The notes under the pieces are model-generated. The model was not told the origin of the DNA. It searched no databases and worked only from the letters and a program-made list of their open reading frames with translations. DNA of 64,000 nt from positions 195,779 to 259,778 of the forward strand of contig NW_001799111.1 in assembly GCF_000165425.1 (NCBI RefSeq), read 5' to 3'. This document shows, piece after piece, positions 24,115 to 39,949 of the stretch. The DNA comes from Paramecium tetraurelia (Eukaryota; Ciliophora; Oligohymenophorea; Peniculida; Parameciidae). How positions within the stretch are numbered: position 1 is the stretch's first letter; every line of letters begins with the position of its first letter. A program made the position numbers and the translations under genes.

Positions 24115-24960
24115 TCAGTTGTTAGTTTATTAATTACTATCTTTAAGATCTTGATTATCCATTTATTTTAAAAGATCTAATTTTTCCTATTATTATTATA
24201 CTAAAGATTCTTAAGATTCTTATTATTATTATTTAAATTCTTATTATTATTCTTATTATTTTTATTAAAATTCTTATAATTATTCTTAATTTTATTCTTA
24301 TTATTGTTATTTCTATTAGATTAAATTATCATTATCTGAATATTCTTTTCTATCAACTATTTATTCCTATTAAATATGAACTTATTGCTTATTCGGATCT
24401 TAGGCAGAATGTTCATTCTATTTATTAGCATTTACATTTAGATTTATGTCATCAAGGACAATAAACATACTTAAATTTTATAGTTCCTTTTTAAGAAAAT
24501 CAATTAATTTATCAAAGTTTCCAAGACAAATGTATTCTTTCAATTTACTATCTAAATTGTACCATAATTAGTTTTTTTATAAGATGGGAAACCAATGATT
24601 GGTATCTTTGATTAAACCTTTTTTAAAATTGTGAATTAAAAGCCCCACTACTTCATTTTCTTAAACTATTGTTTATAAATTTTCAAGTTTTCTCTTATCA
24701 AAATAGAGTACTCTCTTTCCCTTTTATTCTAAGGCTGTGGTTAAAAGATCAGCTGAATAATTTCCGATTTTAAAGAAACTCAATTAGATTCATATGTACC
24801 TTGAATGAAAATTAAAAAAAGTATTTTCGACTTTTGGCAATTAATTAGCTAAATCATTCATAGTTTTGGCTGTATATAGTTATCCCTACAATAAATTATT
24901 AACGGAGGCTAATCCACATAATTGAAGTTTTTATTTTTCATGATAAAACTTTTCCTACAT
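24115..24960 (-). CDS. Josephin-domain deubiquitinase with Q-rich tail (ataxin-3-like)
   Basis: This encodes 274 residues. The Josephin domain is clear: FYHEKQKLQLCGLASVNNLL holds the catalytic Cys, and NHWFPIL...LWYNLDSKL holds the catalytic His and Asn. This family cleaves ubiquitin chains. The last 90 residues are Gln/Glu-rich, many encoded by TAA, giving an ataxin-3-like layout of Josephin followed by a Q-rich tail; I see no clear ubiquitin-interacting motif. One 21-nt intron at 24779-24799 is removed. The stop (24115-24117) lies 62 bp from the convergent BCAT gene, and the start lies 57 bp from the stop of the next minus-strand gene. Confidence 0.92.
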
Positions 24961-25017
24961 TCTCAAATTTGATATTATATATAATAAAATACAATCAAAA
25001 TCTTCTCATAATATTTG

Positions 25018-26812
<1,795 letters not shown>

Positions 26813-26949
26813 AAATATTTATAAATTTATTATTAATCTTGGTCTCTCTATAAAATAATTAAATGTGAATTTAGATATATAAATTCAATATAAACAGAGA
26901 CAACTGAACAAAGAAAAATGTTTTTGTTTTATATTTTTATTATTAAAAA

Positions 26950-27862
26950 ATGATGTATTCCAAAGCTGGTAAAATTTCAATTGAGCTATTTCCCTGGATA
27001 CAACAGAGAGACGCAATTATCAATGGGGAGAAAAAAAAAACATATGAAATTTCAATTTTCGATGATATTCCCCATAGTAAAAGACCCTACAAAAGTTTCA
27101 AAGAAAATGCTAAACTATCTCCAAGAGAAACCTCTCAACCTAAAGTTTAACCCTTTTCTAAATAAGTGGGCAGGGTGGAATCCAAAAAGGAGTTAGATAG
27201 ATATGGCTTTTATAATCCCAAATATCATTTAGTACAGAAAAGGTCACCTTTAACTGATGGACCTGATCATTTTAGATAAATAAATAGTGATCGATCTTTA
27301 TCCTCAAAAACTATTAAAAGATCTCTTAAACTAATCAAACCCACTTTGAAACATAATTGCGACACCAGTAAAGAATATTTAGAGAAAAAGTAACTGTAAG
27401 AAGAAAGGAAACTCAGAGCCTAAGAATATTAACCAGACCTAAATAGATTCCCTTTACCTGAGGGACCTAATGAACACAGATTTGAATACCAACAATACCC
27501 TTAATCATAATACAATAGATCGCCAAATCCAATCATTAGGCCACGATCTAGTTCTTCTAAATTGAAGTTTAAAGAAGTAGAAATATAATTTGATAAAATC
27601 ATAGTAAAAGAATGGTTAAATTTACGATCTCAATTACACCGTAATCTATCCTAAATCAGATAAGATGATACCAGTATTAGATAAATTGACACCCAGATAA
27701 CCCTTCAATAGTGATAAACCAGTATATACATTTCATGAGACACTCTCTGATGATACTCCGAAGAAAAGAAATAGTCCTCAATCATTTAAGTTGGATTAGC
27801 AGGTTTCTAGAGAGAAAGCTATGAGTTACTATTCCTCTATAAGAAGACTTTATTATTTATGA
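26950..27862 (+). CDS. unknown basic protein with Pro-Gly-Pro segments
   Basis: This encodes 294 residues and one 28-nt intron at 27577-27604. It has two similar short segments, SPLTDGPDHFR and FPLPEGPNEHRFEY, that vaguely resemble sperm-tail PG-rich repeats, but the match is too weak for a family call. It is rich in Ser, Lys, Arg and Gln and probably largely unstructured. It starts 137 bp from the divergent PH-kinase gene. Confidence 0.7.
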
Positions 27863-27886
27863 TTATGCTAATATTATTAATATTAA

Positions 27887-28658
27887 ATGTCCTATCCCTT
27901 TGGTAATCAATATTCAGCAGGGATGCCCAATGCCAAATACAAAACGACACTTTGTAGACACTATTAGGGTATTATCATTTTGATTATTAGCTACAAGATA
28001 ATGCGCCATAGGAGTTAAATGCCAATTTGCTCATGGACAAGAGGAAATGAGATCCATAAATGGTAATTTTACAATTCTTAGTTTGTAAGATCCCATTCCT
28101 TCAGCTCTAATCACAGTGTTAGCAGTCCCTCCACAATATTAGGAAATTATGAAGCCAATGATGGCTTAATAACCTGCTTTTAAAAGTATGAAATACCTTT
28201 GAGGTTAGTTCCATGCAAATATCACGCTTAAAATTATTGCAAAAATGGATAAAATTGCTAATATTCTCATGGTACTGAATTTTAAATATCATGAAGATGT
28301 CGATATTTAACAACCCATGATTCCAAATATGATAAACCCATATCAACCATAATACTCATAAGTTGATATGAGATAGGAAATTAAGCAAGAAGATCCAATG
28401 ACTACTGTATTTATCATTATATTATAAACCATGGAATAAATATTTTCGAAAGATGTTAATTATTATAAAATATTTAAGGATATCATATAAAAATTAAAAA
28501 TTGCATAAGATCAAGTAAAATGTGGCAATTTGGCGGTTGGTTCAGAATGCATTAAAGCCATTATGACAGATCCAGAAAGAACAGATGATGAGATAGAATA
28601 GTATACTACTATATATCATAATGCATGTTATTATTATAATCAATTGTAATAAGGTTGA
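27887..28658 (+). CDS. CCCH zinc-finger protein (two fingers)
   Basis: This encodes 224 residues. Finger 1 is TLCRHYQATRQCAIGVKCQF followed by AH, with exact C-x8-C-x5-C-x3-H spacing; finger 2 is PCKYHAQNYCKNGQNCQYSH (C-x7-C-x5-C-x3-H). Such fingers typically bind AU-rich RNA, so a role in mRNA stability is inferred. Finger 1 and finger 2 are each interrupted by introns; the four are 27969-27990 (22 nt), 28063-28089 (27), 28186-28208 (23) and 28272-28296 (25). The C-terminal 100 residues are helical. Only 24 bp separate it from the upstream gene. Confidence 0.9.
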
Positions 28659-29696
28659 AAATTTGTTGTTTTAAATATAACATAAACATATAAATATATC
28701 GATTTAACCAATTAATTCAATATTTTTTACTATTTAAATATTATCAAGGGAAATATAATCTCTTATTCCAAAAACTATAAAGATCCATCTTTTATATATT
28801 GGATCGAAAAATAGCATCTTCAATAAACCTTTAAAATATGAGATATATTTAGAATTATATAAAATAATTTAATTCAAGATTCAAATATAAATGTACAAAG
28901 CTAGTCTTGGTTCTAAAATAGATAAAATAGTCATCATAAATTCCTACTAATGAGATATCTTTCTTAGTTAGAATGAAGTTAAGTTTGCAAGTTTCTTAAT
29001 CTAATAATTTATATTTTTTTTATTTGTTAAAAGGAAATTGTTTATAAATTAAAAATAGATAATAATACTTAACTCTATCTAATATTATAATAAATTTAAT
29101 AATGGGAAGTTTAGTATTATGGATTATTCTTAAAAAGAAAGTTTTGGTTTGCTTGAAATTATTAGTTTTAATACAAAATATAAATTTGATATTCTTTGAG
29201 AGGCTTTATTTATTCTGCAACCGTTGAATAATATCATTTGACTGGTGTTATACTAATTAGGTTAGATTAAAAATAATGCATTTTAACAAGTTATTAGTAG
29301 ATTTGATTTTATTGTAGTAAGGCTGCTAAGTTTAGTATTTACAGATATTTATTATTTCTTTTCTATTTTCTTATTGCCCATTCTGAAATTTTAGAAAATA
29401 CCAGTTGAATTGACTTGATATCAAAGGAAGGATTCATTTTAAACAATTGAGCTAATTGATCGTTTTTAGTAGTATTTATTAATTTGATTAGTTTTTGTTA
29501 TATAATAAATTTTTGGATTTTGAGATAAAAAAAAGCATAAATTTATTAGAATCACCAAAAAATAAAACTTGTATATAAAAAAGTAAAATTCAATACAATA
29601 ATTATTAATATAGTTTTGATTAGTTGTATTTCTTTAATAAGATTCTGTACTAATCTTATCTTGCCATTCAGTTTAATAAATTAATATATATTATAA
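28659..29696. other. 1-kb AT-rich intergenic region
   Basis: Apart from the small minus-strand frame listed at 29234-29437, I see no gene in this stretch. It is A/T-rich with many short homopolymer runs. Confidence 0.4.
29234..29437 (-). CDS. possible small protein or gene remnant
   Basis: The minus strand has an open frame of 67 codons from an ATG at 29437 to TGA 29234-29236, with protein-like composition (MNPSFDIKSIQLVFSKISEW). The same frame stays open upstream of the ATG for about 40 codons. No family is recognised. It could be a short gene, an exon of a larger decayed gene, or chance. Confidence 0.3.
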
Positions 29697-31295
29697 ATGA
29701 ATGAATTAGAAGAATAAGAAGTATCACATTATTCAACAATATAATAAAATGAATTAAAATCAGAAATATAAGTTGTATCTCACAAAGAAGATCATTCTAT
29801 AATAAAATCAGACAGTATAATAAACTTTCATGATATCTTAACTCAGATAGGATTTGGAAGATTTTAAATAATGTAGTACTTTGTATCAATAATTTTGGGA
29901 ATAATGGAAGGGGCATAAATTACTATTTTTACTTTGATGGTACCGATATTAAAAAAAGAATGGGAAATATCTGAATCTATAGTGTCTTTATAAACAAGTT
30001 TTATATTTATAGGCTTTCTAGTTGGATCAATGTTATCAGGGCAATTCACTGATCGATATGGTAGGAAATTACCATTCATTTTTAGTTCATTATTGACAGT
30101 ACTGATATGCTTCGCTACAATTCTCTGCACTAATGTATATCAGCTATTGATAATGAGAGGATTTATGGGTATTTTTGTAGGTTTCTTTGCTCCTTGTTGT
30201 GTAACTTTATTATAAGAAATTACTCCAAACAAATTAAGAGGTTAAATGACAGGATCTGTTACATTAAGCGTTGCAATAGGTCAATTGTACGGTTTTTTCA
30301 TGGCATCATTAATTATGGAAGGAATAAATGGAAGTTGGAGATGGCTTACATTTTTAGGTTCTTTGCCAGGATTGGTTGCTTTGATATTATCTTTAATATA
30401 TATTGAAGAATCTCCTAGATATCTACTATTAGAAGGCAAGTATTATGAAGCTTTTTAAACTTTAAAATTGATGATTAGGACTAATAAAGCTACAGAGGTT
30501 AGTTTATCCATTGAAAATGAGCATAAATTAGTAATCTGGTCATTATATATGAACAGTATAGCAAAAAAAACAGAGCATGCATCATTTAAAAGTTTGCTCA
30601 ATGGAGAAAGATTATAGGTTTCATTAGTTTTATGGAGTATTTGGTTTTTACTATGCTTTTCTTATTATGGTAACCTAATGACTATGCCTTAAATACTATA
30701 TCAACTTAAAGATGACGAATCTTAATTATAGCAACTAGTCTACGCTTGTTTAAGTGATATTCTGGGTGCTATTTTAGCTACTTTAATTATAGATATCAAA
30801 GGATTGGGTAGGAAGAACTCATTAATTATTGGATTCCTCATAGCATCAGTATTCTCATTTTTATAACTTTATGAATATCATAAGCATTTTGCTATTTTAG
30901 CGATTTTACAAAAATTGTTTCTCTCCATGAATTATATCTTCTGGTATCATATACAAATTTAAATTAGCTATCAATTAACAACTGAGCTATATCCTACTAA
31001 ATTAAGAACTACAGGATTAGGAACTGCAGTCGCTATAGGAAGACTGGGTGTCATTTTGATGCCATGGTCTTGTATGATTATTTCCTAGTATCCAATCATT
31101 GGTCCATTTCTCCTGTTTTCCATAGCTTCCTTTTTAGGAAGTATTTTTGCTTGTTTTATTCACTTGGTAAGAGTTTAGATAACAATAATTGATTAATTAA
31201 TCTATTAATAAATTATATTATAATACTAATAGTCATAGTTATTATCTTTAAGAGTAATGAGATCCTCTGTTTAATCTATTTGTAGTATCTACTGA
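29697..31295 (+). CDS. MFS transporter (SV2 / organic-cation type)
   Basis: This single-exon gene encodes up to 532 residues with about 12 transmembrane helices. Family motifs: GQFTDRYGRKLPF (loop 2-3 signature), LLQEITPNKLRGQMTG after helix 4, IEESPRYLLLEGK at the centre, and TELYPTKLRTTGLGTAVAIG near helix 10. These are hallmarks of the organic-ion/SV2-like branch of the major facilitator superfamily; the substrate cannot be predicted. The hydrophilic N-terminus (about 60 residues) is acidic. The 3' end is uncertain: read without splicing it stops at 31293-31295 and overlaps the convergent gene by about 60 bp. Confidence 0.92.
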
Positions 31296-32349
31296 TTAGA
31301 TTATGTTATTATTAGTCTTACTATTACTTTTAGTTATGTTAATCTCCTTAACTTAAGTGATTTATTTCTTTTTTAATGCTTCCAGTGATGCTTCTGCCAT
31401 AATTAGCTTCTCACTCAGTTCTGAGGCCTCTTCATTCTTTTCTTTAAACTTCCTTCTCCAAACATCAATTTCCCCTTGTAATGAAATGACTGTCGTTTCT
31501 ACTCTTGAATAGTTTTCTTCTACAGTTTATAATTCTTTGATTTAATTATTCAATTAATCTATCCAATTTTCTTTTTCATTTAAAACACTTCTTAATTTTA
31601 AAATATCAGTGTCTTTCTTACTGATTTGGTTCTACATTTCTTTATTATCAATTTCGTATTGTTACATTTACTTTTTCAATTTCCTAATATCCTCGTTATT
31701 GTTATTCTTGTTCTATATTTATTTTTATAAAGAAGTAAAAACTTCTTTTGATTAAAATAATTCCTTTTTTAATTGTTAAATTTCATTGTTTAACTTATCT
31801 TCTTAATCTTCAAAATTCTTAACCATAACTTCTAACTCTTTAATTTTGTTCATGTACTCCATAGATTTTAAATTTTATTCATTCATTTTTAACCTTTAAT
31901 TTTCATTCTACAATCTGTTGATCAACTATTCCAATAATAATAATTTCTATTTATATCTATTTTCTATATCTTATGCAGATACTACTTGTAGAGGTTTTTC
32001 ATGATATTATACCTCATTGAGTTCATGTGGTTATTATGTTCTATCTGTTGATAATTAAATCACTCTGACAGGAGAAACTGATTAAGGTTAGCAGACAGGT
32101 TATATCTTTGCAATAAACTATGTGTTATTTCTATCTGTTTATGGAGCTCTATTATTCTGATAATTCATACATTGCTGAATGTGTAGATTATGCTTGAATT
32201 CTTTAAATTGAATAATTAGGGGAATAGTTATGTGATTGATTGTTTAATAAAGGAACTTGTCTTATATAGGGAGAAAGTGCCTATGTATTTTTAGTTATAT
32301 ATTGGCTGCCTTTAGATCGAATAAGACGATCTAATTTTTCATTTAACAT
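31233..32349 (-). CDS. coiled-coil protein, unknown
   Basis: This encodes 364 residues. A Ser/Gln-rich N-terminus (MLNEKLDRLIRSKG) is followed by about 200 residues of continuous coiled coil (for example LLLLEQLINRLQNENQRLKM and ENWIDQLNNQIKELQTVEEN). A 22-nt intron (32149-32170) is required to keep frame. No enzymatic domain is seen; a structural or basal-body scaffold role is possible but unproven. Its 3' end is convergent with the MFS transporter gene. Confidence 0.8.
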
Positions 32350-32613
32350 ATTTAATTTTATTTTTTTGACTTAAAAAATAGAGTAACAATAAATAGATGT
32401 TTATATGGGGTAAGTAATTAATGTTAAATAGTTAAAAAATGAAAGTAAAAAGGTTAAGATCAGAAATTTGTAGACGCAGAATCCTGAGATTTAATTAATA
32501 TTTTTAGGAAAATAAATAAGTTATTTTTAAAAAATATTAAATTTCACTTTTATTTAAGATTAATGTATTAATTAATAGATTATTTATAGAAAAACCTATA
32601 ATACACATTATTT

Positions 32614-33172
32614 TCAACAATAGGTTTATTGATCAGTTATAATGAAATCTAATTATTAATCATTATCTGTGTAAGGAATATTGTTAACCTTTAGCAATTC
32701 ATGGCCAAATCCTATAAACTTAGTGTTGTAGTTTTTAGATCTATAATCTTCTATGGTTCTATCATAATATCCTCCACCATAACCAATCCTATGCTTAGTT
32801 TAAGCATCAAAGCACAATAAGGGTACCTAAATTAATTATTAATTATTTTACAATGCAAAATTGAGGGATCTCATAGGTTTTTTCAACAGGCTCTAATATT
32901 TTAAATTTATTCAACTATAATTCAGTTTTATTCTATATGTAAACTGAAAATAATAATGGTTCTGTTAATTTTTACATTATTGGTAATAAAATTTTATTTT
33001 TACTCAAATAAGGCAAAATACTTAAAATATTTAATTCATTGACTAAAGGGTAATAAATTGAAATGGATGATTCTGGTTAGATAATCTTTTTCAATTACTG
33101 AGCGTATAATTCAGGTTATATTTTTATATCTTTTCTTATTTGTTTAAATAAAATTCTTAATTCATTTTTCAT
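32614..33172 (-). CDS. MTHFS: 5-formyltetrahydrofolate cyclo-ligase
   Basis: This encodes 177 residues, close to the family's usual 180-200. The enzyme uses ATP to convert 5-formyl-THF to 5,10-methenyl-THF in one-carbon metabolism. The diagnostic motif is HRIGYGGGYYDR, preceded by VPLLCFDA. The N-terminus is basic (MKNELRILFKQIRKDIK), matching the family's substrate-site helix. One 25-nt intron lies at 32827-32851. The stop codon is TGA 32614-32616. Confidence 0.93.
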
Positions 33173-33341
33173 TGTTTTAGCAATAATTTTAATGATAAAA
33201 AAAATATTATTCAATTCATAATTGTATAAATTTTGTGTTCATCAAAAAATATACAAACCTAAATCAAAGAAAGGACTCAATTTATTATTATTCCTATTCA
33301 GTTTGGGATTTATAAATCAATACACTAAATATAGAGACTAC

Positions 33342-34776
33342 ATGTCTAACATATTTTTAAGCTAACAAGAGGTAGCTGACTTTCACAAAAATAAACAATT
33401 ACAAGTTGACAAAAAAACATTAAGATATCATGAAATCAATATCAAAAGAAATAAGGATACAGAAACTGCGGTAATTATAGGAGGAGGCATAGTAGGGTTA
33501 AGCCAAGCATTAAAATTATTGTAAAAGGGTTATTCTGTCATCTTGATTGAAAAGGAATAATTCATTTCAACTAAATGTAGCGCTTTTAATGGAAATATCT
33601 ACAATCCCTACTTATTCAATCCATTAATATCTAAATATTCAATTAAAACCATGTTGAATAACTATATCAACCCTACTGACACAGCAACATAAAGGTTCAG
33701 TTTTAATAGCCTTTTAGAACCTGGGGGGATAATTTGGCTGATCAACGCATTAAGGTTGAGTACATCTGATGAACAATTTGATAAGTCAATTTAAGATATG
33801 ACTAAGTTGGGGCAGATTTAAGAATAAGAATTTGAAAAAATCAAAAAAATGGGTTTGCTTGAAAAACAATTAACTGCTGAAGGAGAATTGAGTTTTTATA
33901 AATCTGCAGAATACGGGAAACGAATAAGTTAATCATTTGAAAATGCAGGAATTGAATTTAAAGAAGTTGATAAAACTAAATTTAATTAGCATGATATAGA
34001 TAGGCATTTATTTCAAAATTATCCTTATGTTATTAAATTAGATAAGGAAAATAACTTAGACACTAAATAATTATCAATAAACACCTTGAAATATTGTTAA
34101 AAGCATTACCCAAATAAATTTAATATTCTTTACGGAACAGACTTTAAAGAATTCATAATGAATAATAATAGATATGTGTTAGGAATAAATACAAACAAAG
34201 GGTATGTAAAATTCAATTATTATTAGTGTAATATATGGAGATGCATTTATCATTTGTGCTGGATTGCATAGCAAATACATAACTAAGAAATTGGGAGTAA
34301 CCTTGCCCATAATGCCTTGTAGAGGATGGATTATTGAATCTGAATTGCCTTAGTCTGCAAAGGGATCTGTCTTAGATAAGATGGTACTGAAATTACCTAC
34401 CTTATCTGTCACAAATCTTAATAATAAGTTGAGGATTTCAGGTTGTTAATTGATAGATTAAGAATATAAATCAGATGATCCTTTGAATGAATGGGGAGCC
34501 TAGATTCTGATAAAATAGATGAAAGAGCAATTTAATATTGACTTGGATAGGCAGAGCATTTCAGTGAGAGATTGCTGCAGACCCTTGACTCCAGATGATA
34601 AAATTATACTTAGTAAATTGTAGTTGAATAGAAATGTTTACGTAAATGCAGGACATGGCTCTAGAGGAATGAGTCAATGTCATGGTTGTGCTGAAGTCAT
34701 TTATTAACTAATGAAGGGCTAATAAAATAAAGAGGATTATTCAGCCTTTGATTTAACAAGGTTTTTATTTGTTTGA
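33342..34776 (+). CDS. FAD-dependent amino-acid oxidoreductase (DadA/DAO-like)
   Basis: This encodes 469 residues of the DAO superfamily. The dinucleotide-binding motif is VIIGGGIVGLSQALKLLQKG, ending in the acidic residue of IEKE. The C-terminal FAD-contacting region reads DCCRPLTPDDK...VYVNAGHGSRGMSQC, like D-amino-acid dehydrogenases. Such enzymes oxidatively deaminate amino acids, but the exact substrate is unknown. One 25-nt intron at 34202-34226 restores the frame into DAFIICAGLHSKYI. The 55 residues before the FAD motif are hydrophilic. Confidence 0.88.
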
Positions 34777-34810
34777 AGTATAAATATATATATATCGTTA
34801 AATAATTAAA

Positions 34811-35868
34811 ATGAGTTAATATGAGAGAATAAGACCAATCGTATTTTAAAAAGCTCCAGAAGTAAAATAGGTGAGATCCAATTCATTGGCTGTTCGATCA
34901 TCTCCTTCTAAGTGTTAGTTGGATTTATCTTTCGATTTATAAGTTAATTCAACAACTAACAATGCAAATTAAGCATTAAAAGACATCAACAATTATAAGA
35001 AGCTTTATGTGAGTGAATCGTGTTAGAACAATAATAAAGAAAATTAATTATCTGGAAAGCATTTTTCGTTTAAGGCTGATGAAAATTAATATTTGAAATA
35101 GAGAATTAAACAATTAGAATCATAGAATAACAACTATGTATCTGAAAATAAAAAATTGGCTCATGTTTTAGATTAATAAATTCAATTAAATCAATCATTA
35201 TAAGAATAGCAACAATCAAAAAATTAAATTATCAAAAAATTAGAAGATGTATAGAAGATGAATAAATATTAATAGTCGAATAATTCAGATCTTAAATAAA
35301 TTAATGATTAACTGATTATATCTAAGAAGGTAGTAAATGATTTAGAGGAAAAAGTATAAATTGTATTAAATGAAAATCAAAAATTAAGCGAATTAAATGA
35401 AAGATTTTAATTTACAGAAAATCAACTAAAGATTGAAATTGAAAAATATAAAAGTAAATGCTCAATATTGGAGAGTAAAATGAAATAACAACAGTAATTT
35501 AACATATCATTATCTAGAGATGAATCAAAATGTTTAGAATTGTAGAGAAAAATTAAGAAACAGAATGATCAATTAGAAATATTGGCTAGAGAGAACTATC
35601 AATTGAAATAATAGTTAACTTAAAATAATAATCAAGTGTCTCAATAAGATGATAAATAGTTATATGTTCATAAGTAATAGATATGTTTGAGTTTAGTGAT
35701 AAATTTAAAGAGACAATCCAAGAGTTGGAATGTGAAAATCAATACTTACAATAAATGATAGGTATTGACCAACAAAAGATGAATAATCTTGAGGAAAAAC
35801 TAAATTTGTTGACGAAGGAAAATTATAGACTAACAGAGATAGTCAAAAATCGTCATAAATAGCAATGA
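34811..35868 (+). CDS. coiled-coil protein, unknown
   Basis: This encodes 344 residues. A Ser/Pro-bearing N-terminus (MSQYERIRPIVFQKAPEV) precedes a nearly continuous coiled coil from about residue 95 to the end (for example NQKLSELNERFQFTENQLKI). A 23-nt intron (35674-35696) is needed; without it the frame ends early in non-coil sequence. It starts 34 bp after the upstream oxidoreductase gene. No family is recognised. Confidence 0.8.
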
Positions 35869-35937
35869 ACAAATTTATAACTATTTTTGTTATTTAATTT
35901 AAAGAAGATTAAATTAAATGATAATATTGACTAGCAA

Positions 35938-36601
35938 TCAATATCTATACACTGATCCATAACCAAATGTTGGTGCAACATAGCTGTAACTTGGAGCATA
36001 TCCATATCCATAGGTTGGAGCAACATAGCTGGTTCTTAATGGAGCTACTGGTGCCACTGGTACTACAGGTGCTACAGGTGCAGCATAGCTGTATGAGAGT
36101 GGTGAGGCATATGAAACTGGAGCAGGAGGAGCTCTTCTAACCTATAAAGAATTAATTAACATTAAACCTCTCTTTCATATTCTAAATAATCAACTCTTGG
36201 CACATTCTTTTCGACTGGCACATAATCAATTTATTTTTCATATGAAACTTGAGGGATGTATTCCTTTTAGTATTCGACTGGATAATAGTCTGTCACCCAT
36301 TTTTATCTTGGCACCTACGTGTTAATTTATTGTTTACTTAGACAGTTCTGACTTCCTCTTCCAATTCTACGACTGGCTTTTAATATGGAACGTATTCGAC
36401 TCTGGATTCACCTCTAATAGGAGAATAGGCTGGAGGAGCATAACTAACTGGAGCTGCATACGATACTGGTTAAACATATGAGACTGGAGCTGCATAGCCA
36501 ACTGATAATTAGTCTAATTAACTTTTACCTGGAACAGGTCTGGCAATTGATGTTGCTAATGGAGAAGCATATGAAACACCTAAAGGAGCGTAGGAGTACA
36601 T
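35938..36601 (-). CDS. articulin/alveolin-like repetitive cortical protein (putative)
   Basis: This encodes 195 residues dominated by Pro, Val, Ala, Tyr and Ser. Both ends carry repeats of the type SYAAPVSY and APVAPVVPVAPV, and Tyr/Gly segments (YVAPTYGYGYAPSYSY). The middle is charged and alternating, with Val-Pro motifs: VEYVPYQKPVVELEEE, IDYVPVEKNVPRVDYLEYE. Valine-proline and charged repeats of this type occur in articulins and alveolins of the cell cortex, so a membrane-skeleton role is inferred, not shown. Introns: 36502-36528 (27 nt), 36315-36337 (23) and 36142-36167 (26). Confidence 0.7.
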
Positions 36602-36967
36602 TTTTAATATTAATATTGACAATAAAATTTATTGATGTTTTATTTTAACATGAAATATCAAAACAAAAAAATTTGATAAATTATTTAAATTAAAATAAAA
36701 TTCGAAAGATAGTTAATGTCTTTTATATCAATTATTAGACTTTATAGTTACTTTCGATACATAAACTTTATTTACATCAAACCATCTCTATTTAACTTAA
36801 TTTTTAGAGATATTGTGTAATAAAAACAACCCACATACATTTTCACCATATATAAATATTTATAAAAATATTCAACCATATAATTTATAAAGCATTTATT
36901 AAGTTTGTGATATTTCCAACTGATTATAAAACTTGATATTATTTAATATAAACTATTTTTTGTTAAT
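36602..36967. promoter_or_regulatory. divergent intergenic region
   Basis: This AT-rich stretch separates the articulin-like gene (-) from the TTLL9-type gene (+) and should hold both promoters. No specific site is recognised. Confidence 0.4.
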
Positions 36968-38911
<1,944 letters not shown>

Positions 38912-39949
38912 ATTAATATAGTTTTCTTATTTTACATTATTTATTTTTTATTTAACAATAGTAGTCAACAGAATTTTTTGTATTTTTTTTTCCTAATAAG
39001 GATGATGATCTTTTTCACTTCTTTCTTTAATATAAATTTAATATTAAAATTAAAGCAACTTAAAATTTTTTATCCTTAATCTAAAGTATGGGACATTAAC
39101 AAATTTTTTACTAGATTTCTATATTCTTTGAAAAAAAGTATTAACAATTTAATTAACTCTGCCTAGATTCTTAATGAGTTGTAATTATTTTGAATTTTCC
39201 AATTAGTTATATAAGGGTTTATTTTAATTTCTGATGTTCAATCAATTTTAGTTTTGTTTTTTCTGAAATTTTTCTTTTCAAAATATCAATATATTCTTGT
39301 AAATTAAAGGGTTATTTAAGTGTTGATTGTTTCTTAAGTAATATTGTTTTTTGATTACTTGGTTCATCCGACAATAATACATATTTTTTATAAAATCCCA
39401 GTAAAAATCCTTTACCCATTCAGTTAAAAGATTACAAGCATGCATATGATCATTTATAAAGCATGACAGCACTCTTTAAAGTTTTGAGAAAAACTATGTA
39501 TTGTAAATTAATATCCGATTAGAATTAAGATGTTAATTAAAATAAAATTCATTTAATTTTTAATTACAAGAAATAATTCTGTGAATTTTCTTTTGAATAT
39601 TTAAAATGAATATTTTAGAATGCGAGCAATAACTCTAACCTATTTCTTTTTGTGGTGAGAATGGATAAAATATTTGAATTAAATATGTAAAATTCATTAA
39701 AATATTAAAATTTAATTAGATGTAAGGCACAATAGTTTTGTAAATAAGGGATAAAATTTAGATCACAATCTATTTCCAGATGCTTACATTGATTGTAAAT
39801 ATTAATCAACTTAGAAAATAAATAATTTCAATAGTTTTAAAATGTCTTTGTAAATTACACTCATCAATATAATTATTAAATTGTATTATATAATTATTTA
39901 AAATGCAGTATCTTATTATTTTAACTAATTATAATCAATTCGATATTAA
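38912..39949. other. 1-kb AT-rich intergenic region
   Basis: No convincing gene is seen. A short plus-strand frame from about 39606 (MNILECEQQLQPISFCGEN, stopping at a TGA, then protein-like text resuming in another frame to about 39790) may be a decayed fragment. A 64-codon minus-strand frame at 39278-39472 is not convincing. Confidence 0.35.

Noticed and set aside
24150-24330. TTATTATTC-type repeat as a microsatellite
   Set aside because: It encodes the Gln/Glu-rich tail of the Josephin protease on the minus strand and is explained by that gene.
39278-39472. 64-codon minus-strand frame
   Set aside because: It has no recognisable motif, is isolated in an AT-rich spacer and could be chance.
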